A stretch of 64,000 nucleotides of DNA. It comes from Cryptomeria japonica (lineage: Eukaryota; Streptophyta; Pinopsida; Cupressales; Cupressaceae). Positions within the stretch are counted from its first letter, which is position 1; the number at the start of each line of letters is the position of its first letter. Positions 47,710 through 58,920 of the stretch are shown here, one piece after another. The DNA lies in the NCBI RefSeq assembly GCF_030272615.1, contig NC_081414.1:519009185-519073184 (forward strand). Reading direction: 5' to 3'. The notes under the pieces are model-generated. The model was not told the origin of the DNA and ran no database searches. It was given only the letters and a program-made list of their open reading frames with translations. The position numbers and the translations under genes were made by a program.

Positions 47710-47766
47710 AACCTGGCAAACAGGCACCTTGGGCAAGTACCGTGATGAAAACCTGGCAAACAGGCA
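47710..47766 (+). repeat. Paired direct repeat AACCTGGCAAACAGGCA
   Basis: Two exact 17-bp copies, 47710-47726 and 47750-47766, 40 bp apart; each is itself nearly palindromic (CCTG...CAGG). Confidence 0.85.
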
Positions 47767-48416
47767 TCATGCGTAATCTATGAACTTCTTGTACACCACA
47801 CTTGGGGGCAAGTTTCATCCTTCCATTATCCTATCGAACCCCTGTCATTACCCTTCATATCCTATTGTCCCTCATGTCCAGTTTCCCTTTCCACCTTTGA
47901 TCTTGACAAGGCTGAGGATCGTCATGAGCATCATGCATCTTGTTTGCAGCTTTCAGTCTATCATAGCTTTTGGTCTTTATCCATTTGCTTATTACAACCT
48001 TTCATCCATATTCCCTAGCTTATTGCAACTTTTTGCCACTATCCCTTAGCCAATCCCGACCTTTAGTCCATGTCCCTTATCCATTCTTGGTCTTTCTTAT
48101 CCTATCCATATCTTATCACTATCCATACACTCTTTTTTATTCCTTGATCTTGGTCTGAGATAAGGATGCAAAATTTAAACATGGTTTCAAAAAACCTCTT
48201 GACATGTCCCTCATGCCATGTTCCTGCTTTACATTGTCATATCCAGTCTCTTGTCCCATCACACAATAGCCCTTGAAAATTGCATCCGTATTGTCTCCTT
48301 AATAAAAGGCCTTTGTCTTCCCTTTATCCACCATCATTTCAGCAAGCCTATTTATTCACCTGTCATATTCCTTGCTTTGCTAGACACTGGGGGCAAAAAA
48401 ATCATTAAAAAAAAAA

Positions 48417-48592
48417 AACATTTAAAAATGTCCTGAAAAAAATCTCAAAAAAATTGAAAAATGTCTTGAAAAAATCTCATAAACATTTAAAAATGTCCTA
48501 AAAAAATCTCATAAAAACTTGAAAAAATGTCCTGAAAAAATCTCATAAAAATTGAAAAATGTCCTGAAAAAATCCCTAAAAAGTCAAATACA
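48417..48592 (+). repeat. Tandem repeat of ~33 bp in C
   Basis: Five degenerate units of the form AAATGTCCTGAAAAAATCTC followed by A-rich spacer. Confidence 0.8.
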
Positions 48593-49703
48593 GTCCTTAA
48601 AAAAAACGAAAAAAATAAAAATTGTAAAACTCCAAAAACAAAAACAAACATTTTGCAATAAATGATCCTTTTGTGCATAAGACAAATCACTGAGTATACA
48701 TCCAACAACTCGCAATCCAACACTGTGCTTTAATGAAATCACACATTCACAGATGAACTCTTTCCATCAAACCAAACATTCAAACTGATCACAATTGTCA
48801 TATCAATCGAATATCAGTATCAAAATCATTTTCCTTGTTCCTAATATCATGGGTCTTATACAGGGTGTGGTATACTCGAAACCAGACTGTGTCCTGTCTT
48901 AGACGGGGTACCACATGTTCTGAAACCAGACAACATGATCGTCCTATCAGCACTTTCAACTTTTGACAATAAAGATCAAGATGTTTGTCTGATTTGCTTG
49001 AATTTGTGTATCTTATCTTTTTATTGATTTATCTTTGGCTTCAATCATGTTCCTATGTTGCTCGATGATGTCACTGAGTGATTTAGAGTGACTGGGATGG
49101 CTCATGGTCTTTTTCTTTTTTGATTGTGATTGTCGTTTGTCTGTGATGTGTCTGTCTTTTGCAAAAAGGGTTGCATTTCAGCTCTGCCCTTCAATGCCAT
49201 GATGCTACGCATCCATTTTATAAAAATAAAGGTTCTCACCTACAAAGTGCATTACTGAAAGCAAGTTTTTCTTTGTCTCTAACTCTCCCCTGTCTCATTT
49301 CTTCTTACTAACATTTCTTCCATCAGTCCAGATAGTCAGTTCGGTCTAGTGCTCCGATATCCAAACACATATGCTATATCCTACATTCATTGTTTAGTAC
49401 ATTTGCATTCCATCACATATTACATCAAGCATTTTATCCATTTCATTTCATAAATACATCAAAAGTACATAAAAATACATCCATACATGTTCATAAACAA
49501 GTACATAAGTCATCCATACATTGCAAAATAACTACAAATCATAACACATTGCATCCCATCATATCGATGCATTTCATATCACATATCATAATAATATCGG
49601 AGTACAAAATCGGACTGTCTGTCCTAAGTATGGCCCGCAGGCTGACTACAACATGTCAAACTACATAATGTCCACTGTCTGTCATAAGGAGCACGTGCCT
49701 CTG
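48593..49703 (+). other. Non-coding stretch in C where pol would be expected
   Basis: No protease, RT or integrase motif in any frame that I can read. Open frames here (for example 49390-49668) have no signature. Confidence 0.55.
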
Positions 49704-51478
49704 TCACTGGGTGCTCCCTCTATCCTCCTCATCCCTGCCATGTCTCGCGGATGATGTCCCTCCTGGTCCTGGCTGTGGTGGTCTCATAGGTCCACTCACC
49801 CCCATGCTGCTCAATGACCTCCGTGAGCGTGACCTACTCTCTGTCCTTGATCGTGCTCGATATGAAGGTGCTCTCCGCTCTGGTGGAACTGCACTCTCAT
49901 ATAGTGTCCTCCAATACAGTCTCTCCTCTCTGGTCTCTACCAGCATCTATGCCATCTCCCATGCACTGGCATCCCTAATCGACCCAATGAACTCAGTGAC
50001 TCTCCGTCCCTCTCGCTGTGCCTGAGCCATTGCTGTATCTCATTCTATCCTCAAGCTGGCATTCTATCTCTCCAATGTTGCAATATAGTCTTGCTGACTC
50101 GCTATGGTAGCCCTGCACATCTCCATCTCCTCTATCCTAGCTGTCTCTGACTCTATGGGAATATCCTGCAATGTCTCCTAATCAGCTGAGTCTGGCTCAT
50201 CATCATCCTCCCCACCATCATCTCCCTCATCCCCGTCCCTATCATCCTCATCATCCTTTTCATCCTCCTCGTCCTCATCATCTCCCTCCTCTCCTGTGAG
50301 TGGGAAGTCCTCCTGTCGCCTCGGTACTGGAATATCCGGATCTGTCAATGGCACTGGCCGTCGTCGTGCAAACCATCTCTCATACTCATCTGTCATCCCG
50401 GCGTCTGCCACATCTGACCTCCAATCCCACTGTCTCTGCTGTAGCTCTGCAAAGTCGGCATATGCTATGTGTGGCTGAATCATACTCCCCCACTGACTCG
50501 TCTCTCTGTGAGATCGGGCAAAGCATGCAGTCCTCCTAGGTACGTCCTGTGTCTCTCCAAATTGTCATCTGACTCTCTCTGGCAGGTACATCTCAATCAC
50601 TCTCTGGCGATTCACTGGTCACCCAATCAGGTACCTCTCCTATCTACAATATGGTAGCTCATCACTGTCATCTGACCATCCAGAGCAATCAAGATATGGC
50701 CTCCATGTGAACTCTCTCAGCTGTCTAGCTCATGTCGCTAGTATAATATGTATCCAAATGGACCCTATCTCATTGCTCCACCATAGCAATACACATATGG
50801 TCGGTGTGGTACAACCTGTCTCTTTGTAATCGGTCGACATATGGCTATGTGCTCAAATGCCCATACCTGAAGCAATGTGACTCCATAGCTCAAAGTCTGC
50901 ACTCCTTGATACGCTATCTGATGCAGCTGAAAATATAGCATAGAAAGCACACATGGTCCCCACGCATACACCATCCCCTCTATCACCATCTGCTCTAGCA
51001 CTCTTCCCCATCTAATAGGGAATCCATGTCCTCATCTGTCTCCTGCTATCACAACTGCTATCACCACACATCGCTGATCATACTCTCCTGCCATAGTCTC
51101 CCAGTGGATCTCCCTCTCGACAATGTCCAGATCATCTGAGTCAAACTCAAATAGCCTACATAATGCATCTCTCCCTGTCACTGGGTCATACTCTATCATC
51201 TCTCCATGTATCGGAATGCGGAGGATACGCCATACATCCTCCAATGTCACTGTCACTTCGCCAGTCGCCAAATGGAATGAGGAGGTCTCCGAATGCCATC
51301 GCTCTGCCAATGTGGTAAGAAATCTTGTGTTTTCCCTAATCTCGGGCATGTATGTGATGTAATATATGCCAAGTCCTGCTAATCTGTCTCTGTCCGTGCT
51401 CCTGAGTCTATGTCGTAGCATAAAACAGTCTGGTCGATTCTCCCGCGTGATCAACGGATACTGTCGACTCTGCATCAC
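49704..51478 (-). pseudogene. Antisense plant-mobile-domain (PMD) ORF of element C
   Basis: Reads against the LTR direction. From ATG 51478 the first 148 codons hold the PMD core: LAGLGIYYI, LTTLAERWHSETSSFHLATG and VTVTLEDVWRILRIPIHG, matching the ERW-(P/S)ET-HTFHLP-GE-TVTLEDV pattern of plant mobile-domain proteins. The frame goes on past a stop to 50765, then shifts. The second frame (50483-49704) encodes an acidic run (EEGDDEDEEDEKDDEDD), a coiled-coil-like stretch and an Arg/Ser-rich tail (SRTESRSRSRRSLSS). PMD genes occur as host genes and as passengers in retrotransposons. Function in the element is unknown. At least one frameshift and several stops suggest decay. Confidence 0.78.
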
Positions 51479-51650
51479 AATTGGGGCATCTTTTTGTCAA
51501 TTTTAGGGTTTGTTCCTACGGGCTACATTTCCTTGTTTTATGGCCAAATTTGGGTGTACTTTATCTATTTTACCCTATCCTACCCTTGTCCCCCCTTTTC
51601 AGGTCCTTTGCATGCAGTTTTGAACCTAAATTGAGTCTTACATGCACAAT

Positions 51651-51772
51651 TGCACTTGTGTCTTGCCTCTTGCACCTGTGTCTTGACTCTTGCACCTGTG
51701 TACCCTTACACAAGCGCAGAATACCTGACACAAGTGCAAGATTTTCTCTGCACAGGTGCAGAAGTCAGTTTC
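51651..51772. repeat. CTTGCACCTGTGT motif cluster, both orientations
   Basis: Three direct units (TTGCACCTGTGT-like) followed by inverted ones (ACACAAGCGCAGAAT, ACACAAGTGCAAG), related to the leader tandem at 42602-42735. Confidence 0.75.
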
Positions 51773-52311
51773 TGCATCCCTTTGTGGGCCCCGCAATGTC
51801 CCGCAAGCATTCAAAATTCACGAAATTGCAAACATGGGTTTTTGAGATCCATACCGCGGCTCCTGTGTCGTCCGGTCATCTGAATGTGCGTACATGTTCT
51901 CCAAGGTGATCCGCCATTGGAATGTTCGCCATCTCTCTGCAAGTGTCCTTGTCTAGAGCACCAAATCCTCCTGTTTAGCTAGTGCAAATGAGCAATTTTC
52001 CACCTCTTGGTCTCATTTATAGCTCTTTGTCATTGCATAGATGGACGTGTGTCTTCTCCATGTTATGTTGGTCGTGGTCTTGTGCACGTTAAATTGCTTG
52101 TCCTTCATGCATCCGATCTCTGATTGTCCGTCCATTCGATCCTATCATTTTTATCGATCAATTGGCCTCTTTTCTGCATGTTTCCAGCCAATTCCTCGAG
52201 GGGGCATGCATATATCATTGTTATTGTCTGGGGCATTTTCATATGTCATTGTCAACATCCGGGGCATTTTCATTATTGTTCTTTGAAACAACGCTTAAAA
52301 TCGCATTGTCT

Positions 52312-52326
52312 CAAAGAGGGGCAAAA
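52312..52326 (+). promoter_or_regulatory. Polypurine tract of element C
   Basis: AAAGAGGGGCAAAA directly before the 3' LTR. Confidence 0.7.
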
Positions 52327-53596
52327 TGTAGACACCTAAAAATGGTCAACGCTTGCAGGGTCATACTTTAACATTTGCGCATTGCCTCATTTTAGGTTTT
52401 TGCATCGCATTAACATTTCTCCTATGTCATGCACTTGGTTTTTATCATTTGTGAGCATCGAGTCATTCTTCTATCATCTCGCCTTCGAATTTGGTCTTGT
52501 CGACAACAACCTTCAATCATGATTTTGGTCGATCTTTGTCCTTGTCAATCTTGTCATATTGCGATCAATTCGTCATCGATCCTCATCCTTCTCAATCGTG
52601 TCAATTTGGATCAATTTGTCATTGTTCCTCATCAATTGGCGCATTTATCAATCAAATCATTTATCACATTGGTCCTTTGTTAAATCAAAATCATGATCGA
52701 CATTAATTATCTTCAATCAAGACCTAATTGTCATCCTCGCATTGCTAATTCACCTTCTAGGGTTTTGTGATTTAGTCATTTAACCTTGCTTATCATTTTC
52801 TTCCTTTAGGATTAATAAATTACTTATTTATCCTAAGTCTTTTCATTACAATTAAATCTTCATTTAATTGGCTAATTATTCCTCTTTGTGAATTAATTAA
52901 TAAATGAAAGATTATTAATTAATTTACCTAATTTCAAATTCCTAATTTTCATCAATTTCAATTTTCTAATTTTCTTAATTTCCTAATTTCAAATTCCTCC
53001 TATTTCTCTCCTAAATTCATGGAAATGACATAGAAATTTGTCATAATTTGTCATAATTGACAATCAATCAATTCTTGACATAGAAATTTGTCATAAATTG
53101 TCATAAATTCTTGACATAGAATTTGTCATAAATTGTCATAAATCTTTGCATAGCAATTTGTCATAGACATGTCATAATTTTGCTATTCTTGATTTGAATT
53201 TCCATTCAAATCACTATCATGCTAATTTGTTCATCTCTCCAATTCTTCTATAAATTGGATGATCTTCATCAATCAAGGCTAATTGGTAATTGATAATCAG
53301 GCTATCGAATCTAAGCTTCTAGTACTCTTGATCAAAAATCCCGTCTACTTGCTTTCAATTGTGTGTGCACTTGTAGGTGAGATCCACAACTATTTGGAGA
53401 GGAAAGAAGAACAATGGAGCCGCATGAAGGAGCATTCAAATCGTGTCTATGGTTTGCATAATTTCTAGTTTTGTATGCTTTGTTTTCATGTCTCTATTGA
53501 ATGTGTCTTAGGATAGATTCATTGCAATGAATGCATTTGTGATTGAATTATTACGTTTATCTTTGCTTGTGATGATTTCCTATTTCCTAACGTACA
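52327..53596 (+). repeat. 3' LTR of element C
   Basis: 1,270 bp, same length as the 5' copy, about 98.8% identical by eye. Tandem block at 53028-53170. Confidence 0.95.
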
Positions 53597-53601
53597 CAAA
53601 C

Positions 53602-54818
53602 AACCTGTATGACTTAACATCCTCACAGTAGCCAACAAATATGAGTGGTTGGTTTTTCCTCTCCATGGCTATCCACTGAGCATCAAGAATAAATGCCCAA
53701 GCCTCACTACCAAAAACTCGGAATGTAGAAACATCAGGATTGACATGGGTCCAAGCCTCCTCAGGAGTCATATGTCGCAATGCCTTATGGGGCATCCGAT
53801 TCTAAATATAATTGGCACAATTGACTGCCTCAGCCCAAAATGAAGAACTCATAGCTCGAGACTGTATCATACAATTTGCCATCTCCCGTAAGGTTCTGTT
53901 CTTTCTCTCAGCAACACCATTCTGCTAAGGGGTGTAAGGAACTGTAAAATGATGCTGTAAACCATGCTCAGTGCAAAAATCTTTGAAAGCCTGATTTACA
54001 TACTCCCCCCATTCTACAAATGTCTTAAAAATCCGAAAGGAGTCAAAGACATCAGACTTGTACTTAAGAAAGTACACCCATGTACGTCTAGAGAAGTCAT
54101 CAATAAAAGTGAGCACATAATGGGCCCCTGAAAAGGAAGGAGTCGGAAAGGACATAAGATCACTATGTATGACCTCTAGGGCTGCCCTAGCACAAGAGGC
54201 TCGACCCTTAGGAAAAGGATCTCGATGATGTTTGCCAAGGACACAACCACGACATACACCATCTGTACAAGAAATCTGTGGAAGCTCAATCACAAGTGCC
54301 TGTGTACTCATCTGTTGTAGATATCTGTAATTGACATGGCCAAAACGCTCATGCCAAAGCCTGCTCACTGAATCTGCATATGCTATAAGAGAGGAGCCAA
54401 CAGTGTCTGAACTCTCAAAGCCATCAAAACTATATAAGTGAGATGCAAAATCCACACTCCCAGTAGCCACAACCAAGTCAGGATCATGAAGATCTCGAAT
54501 AATCACATCATGAGGTGAGAACTCAACTATCTTACCAGAGTCAGAGTGGCAAATCTGATAAACGGATAGAAGGTTTGTCGAAATGTCAGGAACCAAAAGC
54601 ACATCCTGAAGACAACCACCATCCAATGAAACAGTACCAGAACCCTGAACGAAAAGTTGTGCTAAGTCACCAACTACAATATGTCTAGTGCCGGTAGGGG
54701 CAAGAGCGGTGACCAAATCCTCTGTGTGTGTCATATGGTGAGAAGCACTAGAATCTAGAATCCAAGTGGATGTGGAGGACCATGCTCATGCAGAAAGAGC
54801 ATGACCTTTCCCTGTGGG
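53602..54818 (-). pseudogene. Element B protease and integrase
   Basis: The protease site reads WILDSSASHHMT: the usual DSG is DSS. Integrase has LWHERFGHVNYRYL and CRGCVLGKHH for zinc binding, the first Asp in IHSDLMSF and the Glu in GVAERKN. The middle block is missing: IFKTFVEWGEYVNQAF lacks the expected run ending LR(S/T)DNGGEY, so the second catalytic Asp is absent through an apparent in-frame deletion near 54020-54030. TAG at 53925-53927 stands before QNGVAERKN where Gln is usual. Element C interrupts downstream. Confidence 0.88.
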
Positions 54819-55733
54819 CTATGAAGGAGGCTGTGGTGCACTGATATTATGCTGCTGCATGGCTTCCTCCAAAGCCTCTAAACGTTTCCAACACCTGGAA
54901 ACGAGATGTCCTTCCTTGCCACAAAAACTGCAAGGATCACCTGTTTTCTTCTTAGTCTTGGAGGAAGACTCACCAGACTTTGAAGATTTGCCCTGTTTAG
55001 AATTGGACTGTGGTTTTGAATCAACCTTAGGTGGTGGCTTGGAGGGATTCTCACTAGCCTCTGAATCTTTCTTAGGTTTCAGTTTCTGCTTCTGTTTTCC
55101 TTTGGAGGACTGGGCTACCAATGCTTGGTTCTGTGAACCTGAAAGTGAATCCAACTGCTTAAGCTTAGCCTGCTCATGAGTCAGACGATCACAAAAGACC
55201 TCAAAAGAAGGCATGACATGTCGAGCACCCAAGGCATCCATGGTGGAATAGAAGGTCGAAGAGAAGATCTGAAATGGACCCCGAAGCTTGGAGAGAATTA
55301 GGAAAATGCACTCTGTATCAGTCTTAGTCTTACCACAACCCTGCAAGATAGATCGTTGTTGTTTGAACTTCATCAGAAAGTCCTCAATAGAAGGAAACGA
55401 ATCAGGTACCAAGGAAGTTAACTCTGCCTCAAGCTATAAAGCTCTAAACTCATTGACAATACCAAAAAGTCCTTTAAACTTGGTCCAAATGGCTCGAGGA
55501 GTGAGACAACCCTCAAGATGAAACTGAAGATTGTCAGAAATGTGTAAAGCCATCAATCCCATAGCTTGATCCATATTGTTCCTGTGTTGCATAACCTCAA
55601 AAGGATGTGTCAACTGAGGTTGAATCTCATCCAAATAGGACCATAACCCTCTAGATTGGAGAAGAGTCATCATGCGACCCTTCCAAGTGTGGTAATTGTG
55701 CGGTCTGAGAGAGTCAATAGGCTTGTCGGCCAT
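54819..55733 (-). pseudogene. Element B gag
   Basis: ATG 55733 starts MADKPIDSLRPHNYHTWKGR, the UBN2-type copia gag N-terminus. It runs on with FQFHLEGCL-like text and a TAG at 55434 (RAL-stop-LEAEL, Gln expected), then LVPDSFPSIEDFLMKFKQQR, and a Lys/Ser-rich linker ending in the knuckle CSFCGKEGHLVSRC. It stops at 54819. Normal copia gag length, one early stop. Confidence 0.88.
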
Positions 55734-56751
55734 CCTGTGAACTGTGCCTCAATTGCTCTGAATGTTTTAATTATTATTAAGTGGTCTTTCAGAACTAGAC
55801 AGAAGATGCAGAAGGGGTTTGATTGTTTGTTGTAGTGGTGTTTGTATATTCTGGTTTTTTGATGTAAATAATAGAAAGTAAGAGAAAACACCCCCCCACA
55901 ATGCAGAAAACTAATCCCTAGTACAAACTGAAAGCCAGAAAATGATAGAAAGCAATAACGGGTTGAGACAAAATTTGGAGCACCTAAAGAATTTTCTGAT
56001 GAAATAGACTATATATCTGGAAAGAGCATAGAACCACCTTTCCAACACCTATTCGCTTTAAAAAAACAGAGCAAAAACAAGCAAGTTATGCCCTTCGGAG
56101 TGCAAAATGGCTCTTCAGATTTTGACTATGAAAAAATGCAATCAAATTGGAGAAATTTGGAAAAATTCCTACACCATTAGAACAAGCTCGGAGTCAACTT
56201 TCCAACGCCTATTCATTTTCAAAAAACAGAGATTGGATGCCCAAGTTATGCCCAATTTTGTAAAACTGCTCAAAAAAGGACCCAGATGGGCCTTTAAGTC
56301 CTCAAGGGCTTAAAAAAATAAGCCCCTGGTCTGTTGGGCGACCAGGGGCTAGCGCTGGTGGCTGGCGGCAATGGGGTGGTGTAGGGGCGGCGTAGGGTAG
56401 ATGGGCAGCACGCGGGCGGCGAGCGGCGGTGGTGGGCACTGGGCGACGCGACGGGGTTTACCGCCGGCGGCGGTGGCCGCCGGGCTGCGTGGGCGGCGAC
56501 GGGTGCCTCCAAAGGGCTACGCCCTTTTAAATAAAAAACTGCATCTGTGTCCAAATCGAATGAATTTTATATGGAAATAGGGGTTTTTGGGTGCTACGAG
56601 CTCAACGGTGAGGTTCGTTTGGGCTCAAAGTGCACCAAAAAAAAAAACCTCCCTATTCCAAAATAAAAAATAGAAGACAAACACAGATCTGATGCAACCA
56701 AAACCTATATCTCAAAATCTTTCAAAAGTTTGAACAAGTTGCAGTAGATCT
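55734..56751 (-). other. Leader of element B
   Basis: Untranslated leader with a GC-rich block (56325-56525) resembling the one in element A. A minus-strand frame at 56554-56294 is compositional, not a gene. Confidence 0.65.
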
Positions 56752-56764
56752 GGCTCTGATACCA
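56752..56764 (-). promoter_or_regulatory. Primer-binding site of element B
   Basis: The minus strand reads TGGTATCAGAGCC, directly abutting the LTR. Confidence 0.93.
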
Positions 56765-57083
56765 TGTAGGATTTGAGAAATACAAATCCACAGAACCCAA
56801 AAGCAAACCTACATGCAAAAAACCTGTCACAGAGAAAGAGAGAGAACAAATACAAGGGTTTTGGCTCTGACAAAGAGAAAAGATGTATTATCAAAGAAAA
56901 ATGAATCAAGAATATGAATAATACAAGAGATCAATCCTTATAAAGGAGATCAACACCAAAAGGAAAACCTAACCCTAAGGTGTGTGCATTTAATGAATAA
57001 ATATTAATTATTAAATGACTAATATGTGCATAAAGGGAAATCTTAAGAGGAGAGTAAAGTTAATTAATTACTTTACTCTAACA
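56765..57083 (-). repeat. 5' LTR of element B
   Basis: 319 bp, same length as 38823-39141, about 8 differences. Confidence 0.95.
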
Positions 57084-57088
57084 AAGAA

Positions 57089-57234
57089 ACCCTAAAAAGG
57101 GAAAACCTAGGTTTGCACATAATAATTAATTATATGCACCTAAAGTTAGCTTAAGTGTAAAAGAGATAAAAGGAACTTAAATAATTAAACAAAGAATGTT
57201 TAATTAATAAAGTAAATACCCGAATACTCTAACA
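57089..57234 (-). repeat. 5' LTR of element A, second part
   Basis: Continues 38613-38822 after element B; ends AATACTCTAACA. Confidence 0.88.
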
Positions 57235-57239
57235 CCACT

Positions 57240-57606
57240 GTGGAAAATGTTAAACGCCCTAGACTTGTATTCAAGATTATCCCCGAGATTGTGAAACAAG
57301 ATGATTCTGTAGGAGCTTTTACAAAAATTCCTAAGGGTGTAGCATTTGTAGAAGACCCTAGAATTTACATACATTGCAACATAGAAAACCTAGGGATTGA
57401 AGAGTTGAAGAAAATGTTTAATGAGGTCATTTCTGATGAAAATGGAGTAATGAAACCCAAACATAAGATTGTGGAAAATTTATATTTTGTAGAGATTCTG
57501 AACATTCCTGAATTTCCTAAGGAAGTTGTCAGACTTGTATTGAGCAGAATCCATGGAGAATTCATGTGGGTAGAATCAGTTTGCAAAATAACGAGGGAAG
57601 CAATTT
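57240..57606 (+). pseudogene. Element E ORF2, part 2 of 3
   Basis: Open frame of 122 codons plus one base (VENVKRPRLVFKIIPEIVKQ ... ESVCKITREAI). No stop before the insertion of F at 57607. No domain recognised. It continues part 1 in frame and joins part 3 in frame when F and five bases are taken out. Confidence 0.7.
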
Positions 57607-58087
57607 TGTTGGTGTAAATAATTATTCATCTTGGATATTATTACACTTTACTTAGGAAATGCATTTCATAGTAGTTTGGGTATGAGACACTTGGGTGTTT
57701 GTGCCACATTGGGATAGTGTGTGTAGGAGAATTTCCACCTTTTATGGTGTTGATCTTGTTGTTACACTCCACATTCAATAGGTGATCCACCTCATGTGGA
57801 CTATTATATTGTTTCTCCTACCTACCCACACCTATTTCCTATCTACCCTTGTTTCTTATTGAGCCACATGTCATGTTTATGTGCTCACATATCCATATAG
57901 CCTTGCCTATATAAGCAGGCTCATATTCATTGTATGTATCGATTGATGATCAAGTTGATCAGTATTTTCATCTTGATAGAATATAGTTTATTTCTCTCAT
58001 ATATTTTGTCTCTCTTATTTGTGCTTTCCATTGCCTCTTGATCTTAGCAAAATCTCACATGGTATCAGAGCTGGTCCATGTCTCACA
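57607..58087 (+). repeat. 5' LTR of element F
   Basis: TGTTGGTGTAAAT to GTCCATGTCTCACA. A pseudo primer-binding word TGGTATCAGAGC lies inside the LTR end at 58059, so the site seems duplicated. Confidence 0.9.
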
Positions 58088-58100
58088 TGGTATCAGAGTC
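58088..58100 (+). promoter_or_regulatory. Primer-binding site of element F
   Basis: TGGTATCAGAGTC directly after the LTR. Confidence 0.88.
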
Positions 58101-58920
58101 ATTAGAGTGTCATTGGTTTGCTAATTGAGAGAAATTTGATGCTATTTGGGGTTGTGTATTTTGGAGTTTTCTATTGCAAGTTATTATTGAAGCTTGATGG
58201 ATCAAATCTAAGGTTACCATTAGATTTAGGAGGTCTAAGAAAGTCATTTTTTCCTTTTGTTTCATCAAAATCAGACTTCAGAGGCCAAATCTAGAGGCAT
58301 TTGAAGTTTGACGCTGCGGTGAAAAGTTTCCAGAAATTATAATTTTGCAGGCATTTTTCAAATAGCGATATCTCACTCATCCGGACTCATTTTTTTGAGC
58401 AATTTTTTTTGATTTGGGGTAGAATTTAGTGATCTATACAGTGGTGTAGGAGTTTTCTGATTTTTGGATACAATTTGTTTGGAAAGCACAAAATCCTGAT
58501 TTTTACAACTTTGGAGGCTTCGTTTGGGCTCATATGGACTCCTTTTCAGGTGCCATTCTTTTTGAAAGTGCATATTTTTTCGTCTACTTTCATAATCTAC
58601 CATATGTTTGTAGTTATTTTAAGTAGAAATTGTACTTTTAGTATTTGGCCATTTTTGGCATATTTGGTACTTGCATTTTGCTTGGATCTCAGTTTAGATC
58701 ACTAGCAATAATTGTTGAAGTCTCTTAGATCTCATTTTGAGAAGTTGTAAATTGAAATCAAAAATCCACTTAGCCTTGTTTTGCAAGTGGCCCATTGTAT
58801 ACACACTAAGTATAAAGTGCCAAAATCACCATTTTGGGGGGATTTCTTGATTGAGTATTTTGGGGGGGTGTCTTGTGTGATTGTGCCTCTCTCTATCTTG
58901 TGTTTTTTCTTTTTGGTGCT
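58101..58920 (+). other. Leader of element F
   Basis: Untranslated leader of about 0.8 kb; no gene seen. Confidence 0.6.

Larger units (their letters stand above)
41219..53596 (+). mobile_element. Element C: 12.4-kb non-autonomous LTR element with antisense ORF
   Basis: Two LTRs of exactly 1,270 bp, about 15 differences, nearly all transitions, plus a perfect 5-bp duplication CAAAC. It is inserted in the pol of element B within KSYRLF/DPDSREV; removing it restores that frame. Inside are a leader, a long gag-like ORF (44570-47458) and an antisense plant-mobile-domain ORF (51478-49704). No protease, integrase or RT is seen, so it must depend on a partner. The layout recalls Ty3/gypsy Tat/Ogre-type elements with extra antisense ORFs, but this assignment is inference. 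Confidence 0.95.
38823..57083 (-). mobile_element. Element B: complete copia retrotransposon inserted in the LTR of A
   Basis: Identical-length LTRs (319 bp) at 38823-39141 and 56765-57083, with a perfect 5-bp duplication AAGAA (38818-38822 and 57084-57088). Excluding element C it is about 5.9 kb, normal for copia. Gag, protease, integrase, RT and RNase H are all present on the minus strand but carry stops; the protease site is DSS and the middle catalytic Asp of integrase is lost. The LTRs differ at about 8 of 319 bases. Confidence 0.95.
36222..57234 (-). mobile_element. Element A: non-autonomous LTR retroelement
   Basis: Low-coordinate LTR 36222-36587; high-coordinate LTR 38613-38822 plus 57089-57234, split by element B. 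The internal region is only about 2.0 kb and lacks gag or pol. Target duplications: CCATT (36217-36221) and CCACT (57235-57239), one transition apart. The primer-binding site on the minus strand reads TGGTATTAGAGC, one base off the canonical form. Its 3' region ('gggtcccggcaacaaggcct') and leader layout match element B, so A looks like a deletion partner that B-type proteins could move. Confidence 0.85.

Noticed and set aside
48417-48592. CRISPR-like array
   Set aside because: Units are A-rich, degenerate, without unique spacers, in a plant retroelement.
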